DNA of 64,000 bases. It comes from Phanerochaete sordida (Eukaryota; Basidiomycota; Agaricomycetes; Polyporales; Phanerochaetaceae). Where the stretch lies: assembly GCA_019973155.2 (NCBI GenBank), contig BPQB01000013.1, forward strand, positions 62,001 through 126,000, in the 5' to 3' direction. The notes beneath the pieces are model-generated. The model was given only the letters and a program-made list of their open reading frames with translations. It did not search any database and was not told where the DNA came from. The translations under genes were made by a program, and so were the position numbers. Each line of letters opens with the position of its first letter. Position 1 is the first letter of the stretch. This document shows, piece after piece, positions 27,290 to 38,157 of the stretch.

Positions 27290-28696
27290 TTATTTGGTTT
27301 CGATACATTGCCTCGGTTTCCACGCATTCTTATATCCCTCCACGATCTCCTTGTCTAGCTGCTGCCACTTTGCTAGCCGGGAGATGGGCTTGACATCGAG
27401 ATCAATGAGAGTGATCGATCCTGCTCCGTCCTCGGGTATCCGGAGAATAAGTGAGCAGTCCTTGAAAGTCGCCGACAGCAGGTATGCCACGCAGTAGTAT
27501 TTCAGGTCCGCAGCGTCAGGGTGATCATGGTCCATCTGCGCATTCTTCGCGAAATAGACATCGAGGAACTCCTTCCAGTCGTCGATGGTCGGGTCGGAGA
27601 GCCCGGCACCTAGCGGGGACGCGTCCGGCGCACCGTCGTCCGGGGACTGCGTCTGAAGCGCGATGCCAGGCTCCTGCGACGCATACGCGCGCGACCACAG
27701 AAGCGCGAGGCCCTCGATATCGAGCGGGTCGAGCGTGCGCTGCAGGTTCGCGAGCAGGCGCAGCACAGATGTCTCGCGCAGCAGCGGCAGCACGCGCGCG
27801 ACGAACGCGTCGCGCACGGTGTACAGCGTAAACTCGCCCGCCAGGCCGAGCTGCGCCGCGAGAGCCTCGATCGACGTCGGCTGCGGGAGGGTCAGCGGGG
27901 CCCTACGCGGAACGCAGTGCACTCACGGTCGCGTCGGGCCGCACCATGTGCCCGTGCACGAACACGCGCAGGTTGTTCGTCGTGCCCGACGAGCTGACCC
28001 ACGTGTCCCAGAGCGCGCAGAGCGCGGTGCGCACGCGGTCAGGCTCGCCCGAGAAGAGGTCGAGCGGGCAGTACGCGTGCGCGGGGTCCGCGTCCGCGTC
28101 GCGCGCGCCGCGCACCTGCGCGTGCATGCAGAAGCGGCACGTCGTCGTCTTCACGGGCGCCGTGCCCGGCGCGAGGTGCGTCGGCGACGGGAGGAAGCCC
28201 CACTTCGGCTGGCGGCGCAGGGTATGAGGGAGAGCTGGGGGCGGGGGCGGGACGGGCGCACCTTGATCTCCACGGCGACGACGCGCCCGCCGACGAGGTC
28301 CGTCGCGAGCACGGCGCGCGTGCGCTGCAAGTCAATCGTGTCCTTTGCGCGCCGCTCGGTCGGACGCTGCGTCTCCGCCAATACCGCGAGCTCCTCCAGC
28401 CAGGCGCGCGAAACCTGCACAGCCTCGAGGCGCGGGAGGTACTCCTCAGGCAGCACACGTGCGACGACCCCGTGCTGAAAGGCGATCGCGGGGTCGTCGG
28501 GATCGTCGACTGGGGGTATAACGAGCGATGGTGAGTCCAGGGGGGACGATAGGAGGGCTTTGCGCAGCCGCAGGGCTGTCCCGCCAAACGAGTCGTGCGC
28601 GGGGCCGACGTAGGAGAAGACGATGGACGAGCCTCCTTCGGAGATGTATTTCCAGTCGCGCGGGGACGTCACCGTGATGTCGAGCGGGTCAGCCAT
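27290..28696 (-). CDS. IPK1: Inositol-pentakisphosphate 2-kinase Ipk1
   Basis: Converts inositol pentakisphosphate to inositol hexakisphosphate (phytate) in the nucleus, a cofactor for mRNA export. The N-terminal ATP-binding region reads WKYISEGGSSIVFSYVGP and ALRLRKALL. The family signature EIK+PKWGFLPSPTHLAP is rebuilt across an intron near 28190-28265. The zinc-site region CRFCMHAQVRG and the YCPLDLFSG motif follow. The C-terminal exon holds LRIPEDGAGSITLIDLDVKPISRLAKWQQLDKE, with the DLD motif that binds metal or substrate in this family. The product is about 430 residues, normal for fungi. The ATG at 28696 begins MADPLDITVTSPRDW. No motif is missing. Confidence 0.9.
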
Positions 28697-28947
28697 GGTT
28701 CGATGTGGTAGAGTGAAGAGGGGAGAGGAGGGAAGATGAGAGTCGAGGGCATAGTTGATGGTTGGAGCATCGCAAGCAGAGCGACGGGGTGGCGCTTCGC
28801 ACGTATGACGCCGTGCTCAGGTGAAATGCACTCCTCGCAGCTTGGACCAATATCGCCAGTGTGGCGTGTATATCGAAAAATAGCCTCGTAGGGCTGTGAG
28901 ATGTGATCTCAACTAACAACAGCGTAGGCGAATGCAGTACCCCGGTC

Positions 28948-30535
28948 TCAAACAGCAGCTCCCAGCATCTTCGCCCGCTCCGTCAGGCATTTCCTCGCCG
29001 CTAACCAGCTCACCAGCTTGCCTTTCGCTACGATATCTTCCTTCATCTCCTCCCAGAACTCAGGCTCCTCACATATCGTATCCAGGTCTGCAGCAGATAC
29101 GTATCCACGATCGATAAAGACCGGGGCGAGGTGGTCGAGAGGAATGCGTGCAGTGGCGAAGAATGTTTGCAGGTCGGGTGGTACTTCTGGCTTTGAAGAC
29201 GATGCTTCGGTAGCGGGGCCGTCTTCAAATGGAGCTTGCGCAGGTGGTATCGAGAATTCCGGAGTGGAGGAAGTCTTGAGTACGCGAGTTGGAGATGCGA
29301 CAGCAGATACGGGGCTTGCTTCGGGTACCTCGCGACGCTCGTGTCCTGGCATGACCAAGGGACTCTTGAACGGGGCTGGTCGCTTCGAGGCAGCTGGATT
29401 GCCCGCAGGGGGTATATTTGCCTGTACAGGTAGCTGCAGTTCATTCAGCTGCATGAGATGCTGATTTGGTGTCAGCTTAGCGAAGCCCTGCTCCCAGACT
29501 TGAGCGTGCATCTTCTGGATGGATGCTGTCGGGGTCCCCAGATGCTGCGGAGGACGAGTGATTTTGTTCGATTTTGAGCCAGCCTCGGAAGACGGCGTCG
29601 GTCGGTTTGTAGGCTCCGAAGAACTTAAAGGAGCGAACCAGTCGAGGTTCAATTCGACAGCTGGGTGAGACGGTTTGTTTGGGTCGAAGCCTTCAGGTGG
29701 CTCCGATGCGGCAGGGTACATTAAAGTGTCCAGAGCCACGATGGCCTCAGAAACAGTAGTCTTCCGAGTGGCTCTTTCTGATTTGCGAGTGGTCCACTCC
29801 ACCATGCGCGCAAGCTCCTCGCCTTGAAGCCCAGTTTTGACTGTAAATCACAGAGTCAGAAGAGACATCTTCAAACAGTTGAAGATACGCGCCTGCTAAG
29901 TCCGCTATCTCATCTGGAGTGTCCGCAGCCATGTCGAACGCGTCGTCTGAAAAACTGGTGTCAGACGCGGGGGTAAGTAGCACATCTCCGTAGGAATATC
30001 TACCTTGTTCTTCCTCGTCTTGGACGCCACTTTGCTCAAAGCCATCTTCCTCCGCCTCCCAATCGTCTAACCGTAATGTGAGGCCTGAAAACGCGAGAAA
30101 AACGCGAGAAAAACGCTGACCTTCTGCTTCCTCTTCTGCCATCACAGCGTCCTCTGGCCGCTCTCCCTCACATAGTCCTTTCCGCGCATGTTCCTAGGCC
30201 AACAAAATCAGCCCAGTCCCCAAGACGCAGCTCGTCGCATCACACCTGTATCCGCCTTGACGACCCGGCGAACGCCATCGCGCACCGTGGACAGCGCCAG
30301 AGCGCGTCCGCGTCGCGCAGCACGAGGACGCGCTCCTGCTCGCCCAAGAACAGCAGCGTGCACTCGGCCTGGTGCACCTGGCGGTGGTGCTCGCGCAGCG
30401 AGAGGTTCGTGCTCTCGCCGCAGCGCGCGCAGGCGTACCACCTGTGGGTGCGCGGGCGTGAGCCCGAGCGGTGGTGTGCAGTGAGGAGCACGCGACGTAC
30501 TCGTCGGACGGGTCTCTGCTCGTGTCTTTTGGCAT
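28948..30535 (-). CDS. Z1: split zinc-finger / SAM-like family protein
   Basis: First of seven family members here; no named family recognised. Exon 1 encodes MPKDTSRDPSDE, cut by an intron just before finger 1. Finger 1 is WYACARCGESTNLSLREHH plus RQVHQ (C2H2). Finger 2 is LWRCPRCAMAFAGSSRRIQ | EHARKGLC (C2HC), with a phase-0 intron (30194-30245) between its Cys and His/Cys ligands. An acidic, Pro/Ser-rich linker of more than 250 residues follows. The C-terminal module (about 29180-28950) is LQTFFATARIPLDHLAPVF then WEEMKEDIVAKGKLVSWLAA. It looks like a five-helix SAM-like fold (inference). Probably a nuclear nucleic-acid-binding protein. Exon borders in the linker (29800-30120) are uncertain. 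One 36-nt in-frame segment there repeats cgtttttctcg and could be intron or exon. Confidence 0.75.
30194..30245 (-). other. Z1 finger-splitting phase-0 intron
   Basis: GTGTGA...CTAG, 52 nt, between RRIQ and EHARKGLC. The same position and phase recur in all seven family members. Confidence 0.7.
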
Positions 30536-31132
30536 CGGCGGGCGGGTCGAGGGTGGATGGGCCGGGAAGGTGGGAGACTGGGAGTGGACCGAGGGAAGCG
30601 GGGGACGGAGGACGCCACGCAGGTTTAGCGACGCGCTTGCGAGGACCCGTCAAGGGGCCCGTCCGAGCGACGGCCATCTGACCATGATATGTATACGCAG
30701 CGCGGGACACCCGTTTGCCTAAGAAAGACGAGCATGCTCCGTTCTAGGGTGCTGTCTGGATGGGCAGGCCATGCGGACGTGTGCAGTGGAGGAGAAAGGC
30801 AAGCTCGTAACCTCCGAGACGCTGAGGATTGGCAGCGCATGCGGTACCAAAGTTACACTCACTTGTGGCAAGATGCGAATAAATCCAGGGTTCATAATTT
30901 TGGGTACATATAGTAGAATACACAGGATTGTACAAATGAGAAATTATAGGCAATATTGGGCAGTAGAGTCGGAGCGCGAGAATAGCAAATACAGGGAGGC
31001 GAAAGGTGGGAGATGCCACAACAGGGATGGAGAGCAGTCAAGACAGCCACGGCGCATTACTCAGGAAAGCATGATCCAAGAAGACGATAATCAAGAAACG
31101 AAGAAACACCTCAGCTCATCAGGCAACAGCAA
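30536..31132. other. Intergenic Z2-Z1
   Basis: 597 bp between the 3' end of Z2 and the start of Z1. 30860-31010 is notably AT-richer than the neighbourhood. No gene is supported. Confidence 0.45.
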
Positions 31133-32273
31133 CTACTTCTTCTGCAGCAGGTCCGCGCGCAGCCCCAAAGCTCGCTTGACAGCGAGCCAGCCGGCGAGCA
31201 GCCCCTGCGCGAGGATCTCTGCCTTCATGTCCTCCCAGTTGCCCTCTACGGGCATCGTGCAGAGTAGATCAAGCGTTTCCTCGGTGACGATGCCGTGTTT
31301 GACGAAAATCGGGGTGAGGTACTCGAGCGGCACGCGTGCCGTGGCGAAGAAGGCCGCGAGGGCAGGAGGCACGGTCGTATCGGCGGGAGGCACGATGATA
31401 CCGCCTGCCGCGAGCACAGCCCGCGTCTCGGGAGCCGGAGGGACGAGGACCACCAGGGATGGCTGCTGGGGCGTCGTCGAAGGCGGCTTCGTTGGTAACA
31501 TTCGGCCCACGTTACGCAGCGGGGTGTCATCCTCCGTTGACTCTGGTGAGAAGCGAGGTTTCTTGGCGGCCGCCTTTTTCCTGGGGACAGGACTGAACAG
31601 CGGAGCAGCACGTTTGAAGGATTCCTTGCCGGCCGGCTTCGCAGTGACAGAGAGATCTACCTTTTTGACCTTGGCCGTGTCGACGTACTTCACCACGAGC
31701 GGACGATCATCGTCTTCGTCGTCACTGTCATCGCCGCCGCTGTCTAAGATCAATCGTCATAATCAGATACGCTGACGCAAATGAATGCTGTGTCTCACCC
31801 TCTCCTCGCACATTTTTCGAACGCGTCCTCATTGCATCAGTGACCTTAGCCTTGGGCTTCGCCGGTGCCGTCGGCTGTATTGTTATCGTACCCATGTTAT
31901 GTTCGTGTTCCTCGCAATATCCAAGCCGTGCATGATCCTGATTTGATGTCAATGCATAGACAGCCTAGACGGAGGCGAGTCACTGACCTGGATCTTCCTG
32001 CACGAGCCTTCGAACGTCTGCGCGCACTTCGGGCAGCGCCAGAGGCCGTTCGCGCCGCGCATGACCTCCGTTTCCCGCCTCTCGCCCTGAAACTTGAGCA
32101 TACAACGGTACTGGTGCACTCTCTTGATATGTTCGGCAGGCGATATGTCGAGCGTGACGACGCTACCGCAGTGTTTGCAATCGTACCTGCAGCAGGCGTC
32201 AGTGCGCGTTCCTGCGAGTCGCAAAATATGTGGCAGCGCACCTCACGTTCGCGAATGCAGTCAACTTGGGCAT
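31133..32273 (-). CDS. Z2: split zinc-finger / SAM-like family protein
   Basis: Exon 1 is MPKLTAFANVR and ends just before finger 1 (YDCKHCGSVVTLDISPAEH, then KRVHQ). Finger 2 is LWRCPKCAQTFEGSCRKIQ | DHARLGYC, split by a phase-0 intron at 31938-31987. The linker carries basic stretches (PRKKAAAKK; RTRSKNVRG), which may be nuclear-localisation signals, and an acidic run DSGGDDSDDEDDD. The C-terminal module (31351-31136) reads LAAFFATARVPLEYLTPIF, VTEETLDLLC, WEDMKAEILAQGLLAGWLAV, ALGLRADLLQKK. It is the same architecture as Z1 and Z3 in the same orientation, so the three form a head-to-tail tandem array. Function unknown; a nuclear DNA- or RNA-binding role is inferred from the fingers. Confidence 0.8.
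31938..31987 (-). other. Z2 finger-splitting phase-0 intron
   Basis: GTCAGT...TCAG, 50 nt, between RKIQ and DHARLGYC, at the same position as in the other members. Confidence 0.75.
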
Positions 32274-32726
32274 GGTGCAACGTGGTAAGGAGCAAGAGGC
32301 GGGGTTCGTGGCAAGTTCGCCGTCGCAGGGTCACACCCAGCCCCACCTCTCCGCCTCCTCGCTAACCGTAGAAAAACACTAGACCATTTACGGTCATCTC
32401 GAACTGGATGGGCCCGCGACGCAAACGAACCACGCCGTGCGAATGCGTGTTCGACTTCGCCGCGAGACGCTCAGCGGTCATCCACAGCGGAGGAATGGAG
32501 GGATGACTGCGGTTCTCTCCAGTTTCGGAACCAGTGGAAATCCGATAAATAATGTCCGGGTATACACAGAGCAATCAAACCTACGGCAAACAAGAAAGCA
32601 AAGACCATGACAAGCCGTGGCCATAGATCCAAGATGATACAACCGCAACGAACCTGCGATTAGGTCGAGAGTACGAAAGTCAGCCAGATGCGGACAGAAA
32701 GGATTTATTCAACAATACCTCTGACT
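32274..32726. other. Intergenic Z3-Z2
   Basis: 453 bp between tandem genes Z3 and Z2. Nothing recognisable. Confidence 0.45.
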
Positions 32727-34253
32727 TCACCCCATACGTAACAAGAGCGCGCGCTGCTCCAGGCCTTTGTGAACGGCGAGCCATCCGGCAAGACCACCCT
32801 CTCGGAGGATCTCTGCCTTGAGCTCGGTCAATTCGCATGGCGGAGCTTCGCAGAGCAAGTCTAGGGCGTCGTCCGTAGTCATGCGTTGCCTTGTGAAGAT
32901 GGGTGCTAGGTGTTCTGAGGGAATACGGAGTGTGGCAAGAAAAGATCTGAGCGCAGAAGGTATAAATGATTCCGGTGAATGATGATTGTCCGTCACACTG
33001 GTGGCGTGTGCGTGGGATACAGAGGGTATAGATGGTGTGCGTGAAGACGAGGATGCAGCATTTGAGCCTGAGGAATTTGAACCAATCTTGACAGAGCGTG
33101 TCATAGAAGAATTTGAGTGCGAAACGTGTGGGTTCATGCGACGCAAGGACTTCGTGTCGGCGCGTGAAACGTCGTGCGACTGGCTCGAAGGGCCTATGCC
33201 AACCAAATTGGCGGTGGGTCGAAGTACGTCGGTATTGCGGCAGAAAAAATGGTCCTGTTGCTCCTCTTCTTTAACAGACTGTCGTCGCTCCGGAGTAATA
33301 GCGACACACGAGTTATTGCTTACACCATACTGCTCTTCCGATTTCATCGCGGTGGATGTGCCGGGTTGCAACAACTCCCTTTCCCAGCTTGGGGCCGAAT
33401 CCATATCCACTGTAAGCGGCGGTCAGGAGGATGGGTGTAATCAGGAGTCAGATACGAACGTTTGATTTCCACGTCTTGCGTGTCTCGTGCATCCTCCTCC
33501 AGAAGATGCTTTATGAACGCCGCTAGAAGCATTGATATTGAGTCGTCGTGGATTGACACATAGATAAGCAATACCTTCATCGTCCAATTCGTTAATGTAA
33601 TTGCCGAGAATGTCATCGAGAAAGACGACAGTATCACCTGTATCTCAGTTGAACGAACATCAATGATACGTTTTGCAACATGTTAGCTTGCCTGCTGGGG
33701 CTGCTTCACCGTGTTGGACCTCCGGTTCTTCATCGTCTTGGGCCTCTGGTTCTTCATCGTCTTGGGCATCCGGGTCTTCATCGTCTTGAACCTCCGGTTC
33801 TTCTTTCGGAACAATAACCGTTGGTTGTTGCTGCTTATTGTCGTCCTGCTCTGACGGTGGTGCAGGTTGTTCGAGTGGTACAGGCGTATTGACATCCCCG
33901 GGTACAGTAATACATTCGCCCTTGAGGCCGTGCGTCTTCAAGGGCCAGAACCCGGTTGAGCATTTCAACAAGACGCGTCGTGGTTGAAACGCACCTGAAG
34001 CTTCCTCGGCGTGCCCTCGAACTCCATGCCACACCTCGGACATCGCCATAGGCCGTCAAGATCGCGTTGACACGTCACTCGGCCTGGCTGTCCTTTAAAC
34101 TGGACCGTACATTCTTTCTGGTGCACCTTCTTGTGATGCTCTTTCAACGATATGCGCTCCCACTTCCCGCACGTTGCACAAACATACCTGACGACCGCGA
34201 TAAGCAAACCCCCGCGCGGACAGCAGAAGGACGTACTTTGGGCCTTTCGGCAT
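32727..34253 (-). CDS. Z3: split zinc-finger / SAM-like family protein
   Basis: Exon 1 is just MPKGPK. Finger 1 is YVCATCGKWERISLKEHH with KKVHQ. Finger 2 is LWRCPRCGMEFEGTPRKLQ | THGLKGEC, split by the phase-0 intron at 33936-33994. The linker contains an acidic repeat (units like EEPEVQDDEDPDAQ) encoded by about three to four 30-bp direct repeats at 33720-33815. A Ser/Asn-rich stretch follows. The C-terminal module (about 32950-32730) reads LRSFLATLRIPSEHLAPIF, TTDDALDLLC, LTELKAEILREGGLAGWLAV, GLEQRALLLRMG. Middle exon borders are approximate. It is the third member of the head-to-tail array with Z1 and Z2, and divergent from Z4. Confidence 0.77.
33720..33815. repeat. Tandem 30-bp coding repeat in the Z3 linker
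   Basis: Units beginning ggttcttcatcgtcttg recur every 30 bp about three to four times with small changes (gggcctct, gggcatcc, aacctcc). They encode the acidic 10-residue repeat of Z3. Confidence 0.75.
33936..33994 (-). other. Z3 finger-splitting phase-0 intron
   Basis: GTGCGT...GAAG, 59 nt, between RKLQ and THGLKGEC. Confidence 0.7.
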
Positions 34254-34698
34254 GCTGGCTGTAATCGGGGGAGCACGCAACGGAGGAAATAATCCACGTT
34301 GTCGACCGTTGAGTATTTAGGCTGCTAGCTCTTCCCAATATAGGGCGTTCGTTTGAGCCCTTGATGCTTCCCACGGAGTAATTGCGGGGGACTCACAAGG
34401 TCTGCTACTGTGCCGATATCCGTCCAGTGCGAGTGATTTGGGAATGTGCAGACATGCGAAAGACATTGAAGTGGACAATCCAGACGAGTCGAGATGGTGG
34501 TCGTGGGTGAAGAAGTCGCCACTGCGCCCGGTCTCTGGCCTCTAGCCGCATTAGCGCCTGCGCCACGGGAGCCCGACAGACGCCCTGGCTTTGACGCTTT
34601 GGTTCGGCTTGAACTTCACGCAAAATCCAGCGGGTGACCACGACCTCAGGCCTGTCTCGTTCCCACCCAGCCCCCTCCTGTCCCCGCGCTGCTTCACG
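34254..34698. promoter_or_regulatory. Divergent promoter region Z3 / Z4
   Basis: 445 bp between diverging starts of two family members. No TATA box or gene was identified. Confidence 0.5.
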
Positions 34699-36290
34699 AT
34701 GTCAGTACCTCTAGATGCTCTCTGCAAGCCGTATGCGCTCAGTCTTTCCCCTCTTGCTTCAGGACCGACGGCTGGCAGTGCCAGAAGTGTAATGCCCTCA
34801 TAACCGGGACTTCAGTTCGGCACCACTACCGCGCTGTCCATCAAAATTCGTCCTTCATTCGACTGCCTGGTTCTGCAGCAAGGGTCAAGGTTGAGAGGGA
34901 CTCCACATCAGGACGGTTCAAGTGCCCAAGGATTGGCTGTTCCGTCTCTTTGGAGCTAGCACAAGAGCTTCAGGTAAGTTTACACTTGTGGCGACTTAGC
35001 AGATGTGGCAACGAGCAGCCTTTCGGCATAACCTGACAGGTACATTCGCGAAACTGCACAAAGCCGCTTGACGTGTATGAGGACGAAGAAAAGCCTCCTC
35101 AGCGAAAGCGTGCACTGTCGGCTTCCCAAAGCGCGTTTGAGCCTCGCAAAACTGCGAACCGTTCGACGTACGGCCCAGCCTCCGCGTCAGCAAGATACCC
35201 GCCGCGACCCAATCGAGCGAAGGCGACAAAGAACGAGACGTCCATCTCTGCGCGCACCTCCCTCTCGTCACGAACTCTCCGTGTCCACACGTACGCCACT
35301 TCCCCTGTCGTCGATATGGTCGCGTACCTAACGCCCACCCAGAGCACATCTGCCGCAAACCGACCGAACGCAACGAGCACTCATTCGCTATTGCTTCAAG
35401 GGTAAGGAGATGGAAGTCGCTGAGATTGCGCAGTGGGTAGGGGTAGACCGCGATACGGTATGGTCGGTCGTTCGAAACGAGGACGGAGATGATCTCGCGG
35501 AGGATCAAATATACCTCGACGGGAAGAGGGGGCACATCATCAACGTCGATGCTCTGAAGAACATCCGGCCGTTCGTGAAGGGCGAGCCCATGGACGACGA
35601 CCAATGGCTCAGGTACGGCAGCAGTGTCAGTGACGACGAGTACGACTCGGAAGAGGAAATCGAGATGGAATGTGAGCTACGCTATCATCTCTCCTAACTT
35701 TGCATCCATTGAAACTGAGCCTTCAATCAGACATCCGGTCCTCGCCAGTGGCCGCTCCTCGTCGTCACCGTCGTATGTCGACAGGCAGCATCGAGTCCAT
35801 GTCCTCGCTTACTTCTCTAGGGGACGAAGATGCGCCAGGGGATCCGGAGCACATGGTGTGTTCCCCGTCTCTCTCACAGACCTCTTGCTCAAGCTGTTCT
35901 CGACACTAGTTCGAGGAAGTCGAGGAGTCTTCGCCAGGTCCCGAACCCTCGCCAAGCTCCGCTTCGCCGCCCGCCTCGTCGACCGTCTACAGCAACACTG
36001 TCCCACATTCGCCACTAACAACTCGAACGAAAATGGACGGCGCCATTGCGACCTTCGTGCGCGGTCTCGGCGGTGGGCCCTCCGATCAGTTACTGGAGGT
36101 CTTCTGCGACATGGAGATCGACAGCGCGGAGCGGCTAGACTGGCTGTGCCAGCAAGAGGGGGACTACTGGGAGGACGTGAAAGACTACATGCTCCAAAAA
36201 GGCGTGAAGCTCTTTCACTGGCTAGTGGTCAAAAAGGGTCTTCGGGAGCGAGCGGCGGCGTTAGCTGCGTCGTCGGAATTGAAGACGTGA
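34699..36290 (+). CDS. Z4: split zinc-finger / HTH-like / SAM-like family protein
   Basis: Exon 1 is MSVPLDALCK, then a very short intron (34731-34762, 32 nt) and finger 1 (WQCQKCNALITGTSVRHHY, RAVHQ). Finger 2 is FKCPRIGCSVSLELAQELQ | VHSRNC, split by the phase-0 intron at 34974-35039. A basic linker (PPQRKRALSASQ) leads to an extra module shared only with Z7: RALIRYCFKGKEMEVAEIAQ, then WVGVDRDTVWSVVRNEDGDD (about 35380-35520). It resembles a helix-turn-helix. An acidic DEYDSEEEIE motif follows, then the C-terminal module LLEVFCDMEIDSAERLDWLC, YWEDVKDYMLQKG, FHWLVVKKGLRERAAALAA (36085-36270). Likely a DNA-binding nuclear protein. It is convergent with oxidoreductase gene a, 171 bp apart. Confidence 0.8.
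34974..35039 (+). other. Z4 finger-splitting phase-0 intron
   Basis: GTAAGT...ACAG, 66 nt, between AQELQ and VHSRNC. Confidence 0.75.
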
Positions 36291-36461
36291 TTTGGAACAC
36301 ATGGACCCGTATGCCAGGTACTTGTTTATGTGTGCTCTGTTGCTTGTATGCTTCGTCGTTTGCACTTCTCAATGGATATATGCTATGGTATGCCAGACTG
36401 ACAGCCTCGTTGTAGTACTTATACATGTTCTTTAGGTTTATTGAGCAGACACGTCCGAAGC

Positions 36462-37766
36462 TCATTCGTCCGCAATCTTGATCAAAATCTTGCCCGCCAG
36501 CTTGCCTCCGGGTGTTGTAAGCTCCGCATGCGCCTCGCGCACGCCCTCTGCGCTGAATGGCACGACCCGCTCGATGCGAACCTTGAATAGTCCGCTTCTG
36601 ACCACATCCCAGAGCTCCTTCGCATAATGGTCCGTCTCCTCGGGCTTGACGATGTAGTTAGGCATGCTCGGACGGACGAGCTTGAGGTTCTTTGCCGAGA
36701 GCTTCAGCGGCGACACGGGGTCCGGTGGGCCTGACGCATTACCGACGCAGACGAGCGTGCCCTTGCGGCGGAGCATCTCGAAGTTGCTCAGGAACCTGGC
36801 CCATGCATGAGTCCACGACCCATACAGAGATCTCGAGCAGCTCACGTGTCTTTGCCAACGCCGTCGAATATTGCGTGCACACCCTCACCGTTCGTCAGCT
36901 CGAGAGTGCGCTGCACAGTGTTTTCCTTCGTGTAGAGGATAACGTGGTCTGCGCCGTACGACTTAGCAATCTCAGCCTTCTCAGGCGACGAGGTGGTGCC
37001 GATGACGGTTGCGCCCCGGGATTTGGCGTAGGCTGCGAACAGCAGTCCGAGGCCACCAGCGACCGTGTGGATAAAGATCGTGTCGCCTTTCTGGACATCG
37101 TATGCTTCCGTCATCAGCGTAATGACGGTAAGGCCTGTATGTGTGGAGTGAGAGAGGATTGAGGTTGTGAGCGGGCAGCAACATGCCTTGGCAGAGTACA
37201 GCGGACGCCACATCGAGGGAAACCTCATCCGGGACTGGGATGACATGGACCCAGTCGTTCGAGATATATTCCGCGTGGGCACCGCGGTCTCCCTACGCGG
37301 AAGGTAGCCTTCAATTTTAGCAATCACGAAATCCACATATTCGAAAGACACACGACGGCTACGCGCTGCCCGATCTTGTATCCTCGCGCCTTATAGTGCG
37401 GGTCATCGAGCACCTTAGGGTCTGTGGGAAGCGCGACGACTGTCCCAGAGCCTTCGGTGCCCAGAACGTATGGGAAGGATGTGACGGGGTAGAGGCCCTT
37501 CCTGAGGACGTGTCAGCACTGTACAACACGCCAGTCACGTTCAACAAGCCCGCTTACCGCATGTAGGTATCGACCGTGTTCACCCCACCATAGTTGATCT
37601 GTAGAAAGTGCGTCAGGTTTTTGTGGGTCATTCAGACGTCCGAATTTACCTTGATCACGATCTCGTTGGGTTGTTGCTTGGGAAATGGCAAAGTCTTCTT
37701 CTCCAGGACCTCGGGTCCACCTTGTCTGTCAAATGCTATGGCATGAATTGTGCTCGGAAACGACAT
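36462..37766 (-). CDS. Zeta-crystallin-type quinone oxidoreductase a
   Basis: An NADPH-dependent quinone oxidoreductase of the zinc-free medium-chain dehydrogenase/reductase superfamily, probably cytosolic. The start MSFPSTIHAIAFDRQGGPEV and LEKKTLPFPKQQPNEIV is typical. The middle exon has YDVQKGDTIFIHTVAGGLGL and AAYAKSRGATVIGTTSSPEK (Rossmann nucleotide-binding motif), then GADHVILYTKENTVQRTLEL and AIFDGVGKDT. The last exon reads LRRKGTLVCVGNASGPPDPV, LKLSAKNLKLVRPSMPNYIV, and GGKLAGKILIKIADE. No structural zinc cysteines are seen. A TATAAAAG element on the minus strand at 37836-37843 sits about 70 bp upstream of the ATG. It is first of three tandem paralogues; its 3' end faces Z4. Confidence 0.9.
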
Positions 37767-38157
37767 TCTCTGGTTCTACACTGCAGTTGGACGAAGGTCA
37801 GCGAGGTTCGTGGATGTCGTGAAATTAGCCCCGGCCTTTTATACGTTCCTGGCGGCGCGAGAGTGATAGCGATTGCGCAACCACCCTCTCGGTATGTCAG
37901 CTGATCGTTCTCAGCTGCCCGGAACGGCCCAGGGTGACTAATCGCATTGCACTCGTCACTAAATGAGCAAGGACGGGTACACGGTCGCAGAGGGAGAACT
38001 TCCGCTTGGCAGCAAGTCCGGAGGCAACTCCTCGCGCGCAGCTGAGACGCATGACGCGACGTGTCTGATCCGTCTTCTTCATGCTCAAAAGCTTGAACAA
38101 CTACGAAATCTGGGTCTGTCGGCCCAGACTGTTCTAATTCCAACAGTAGTACATAGT
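37767..38157. other. Intergenic, oxidoreductases b-a, with TATA box
   Basis: 391 bp. Holds TATAAAAG (minus strand, 37836-37843) for gene a. Nothing else recognised. Confidence 0.5.
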
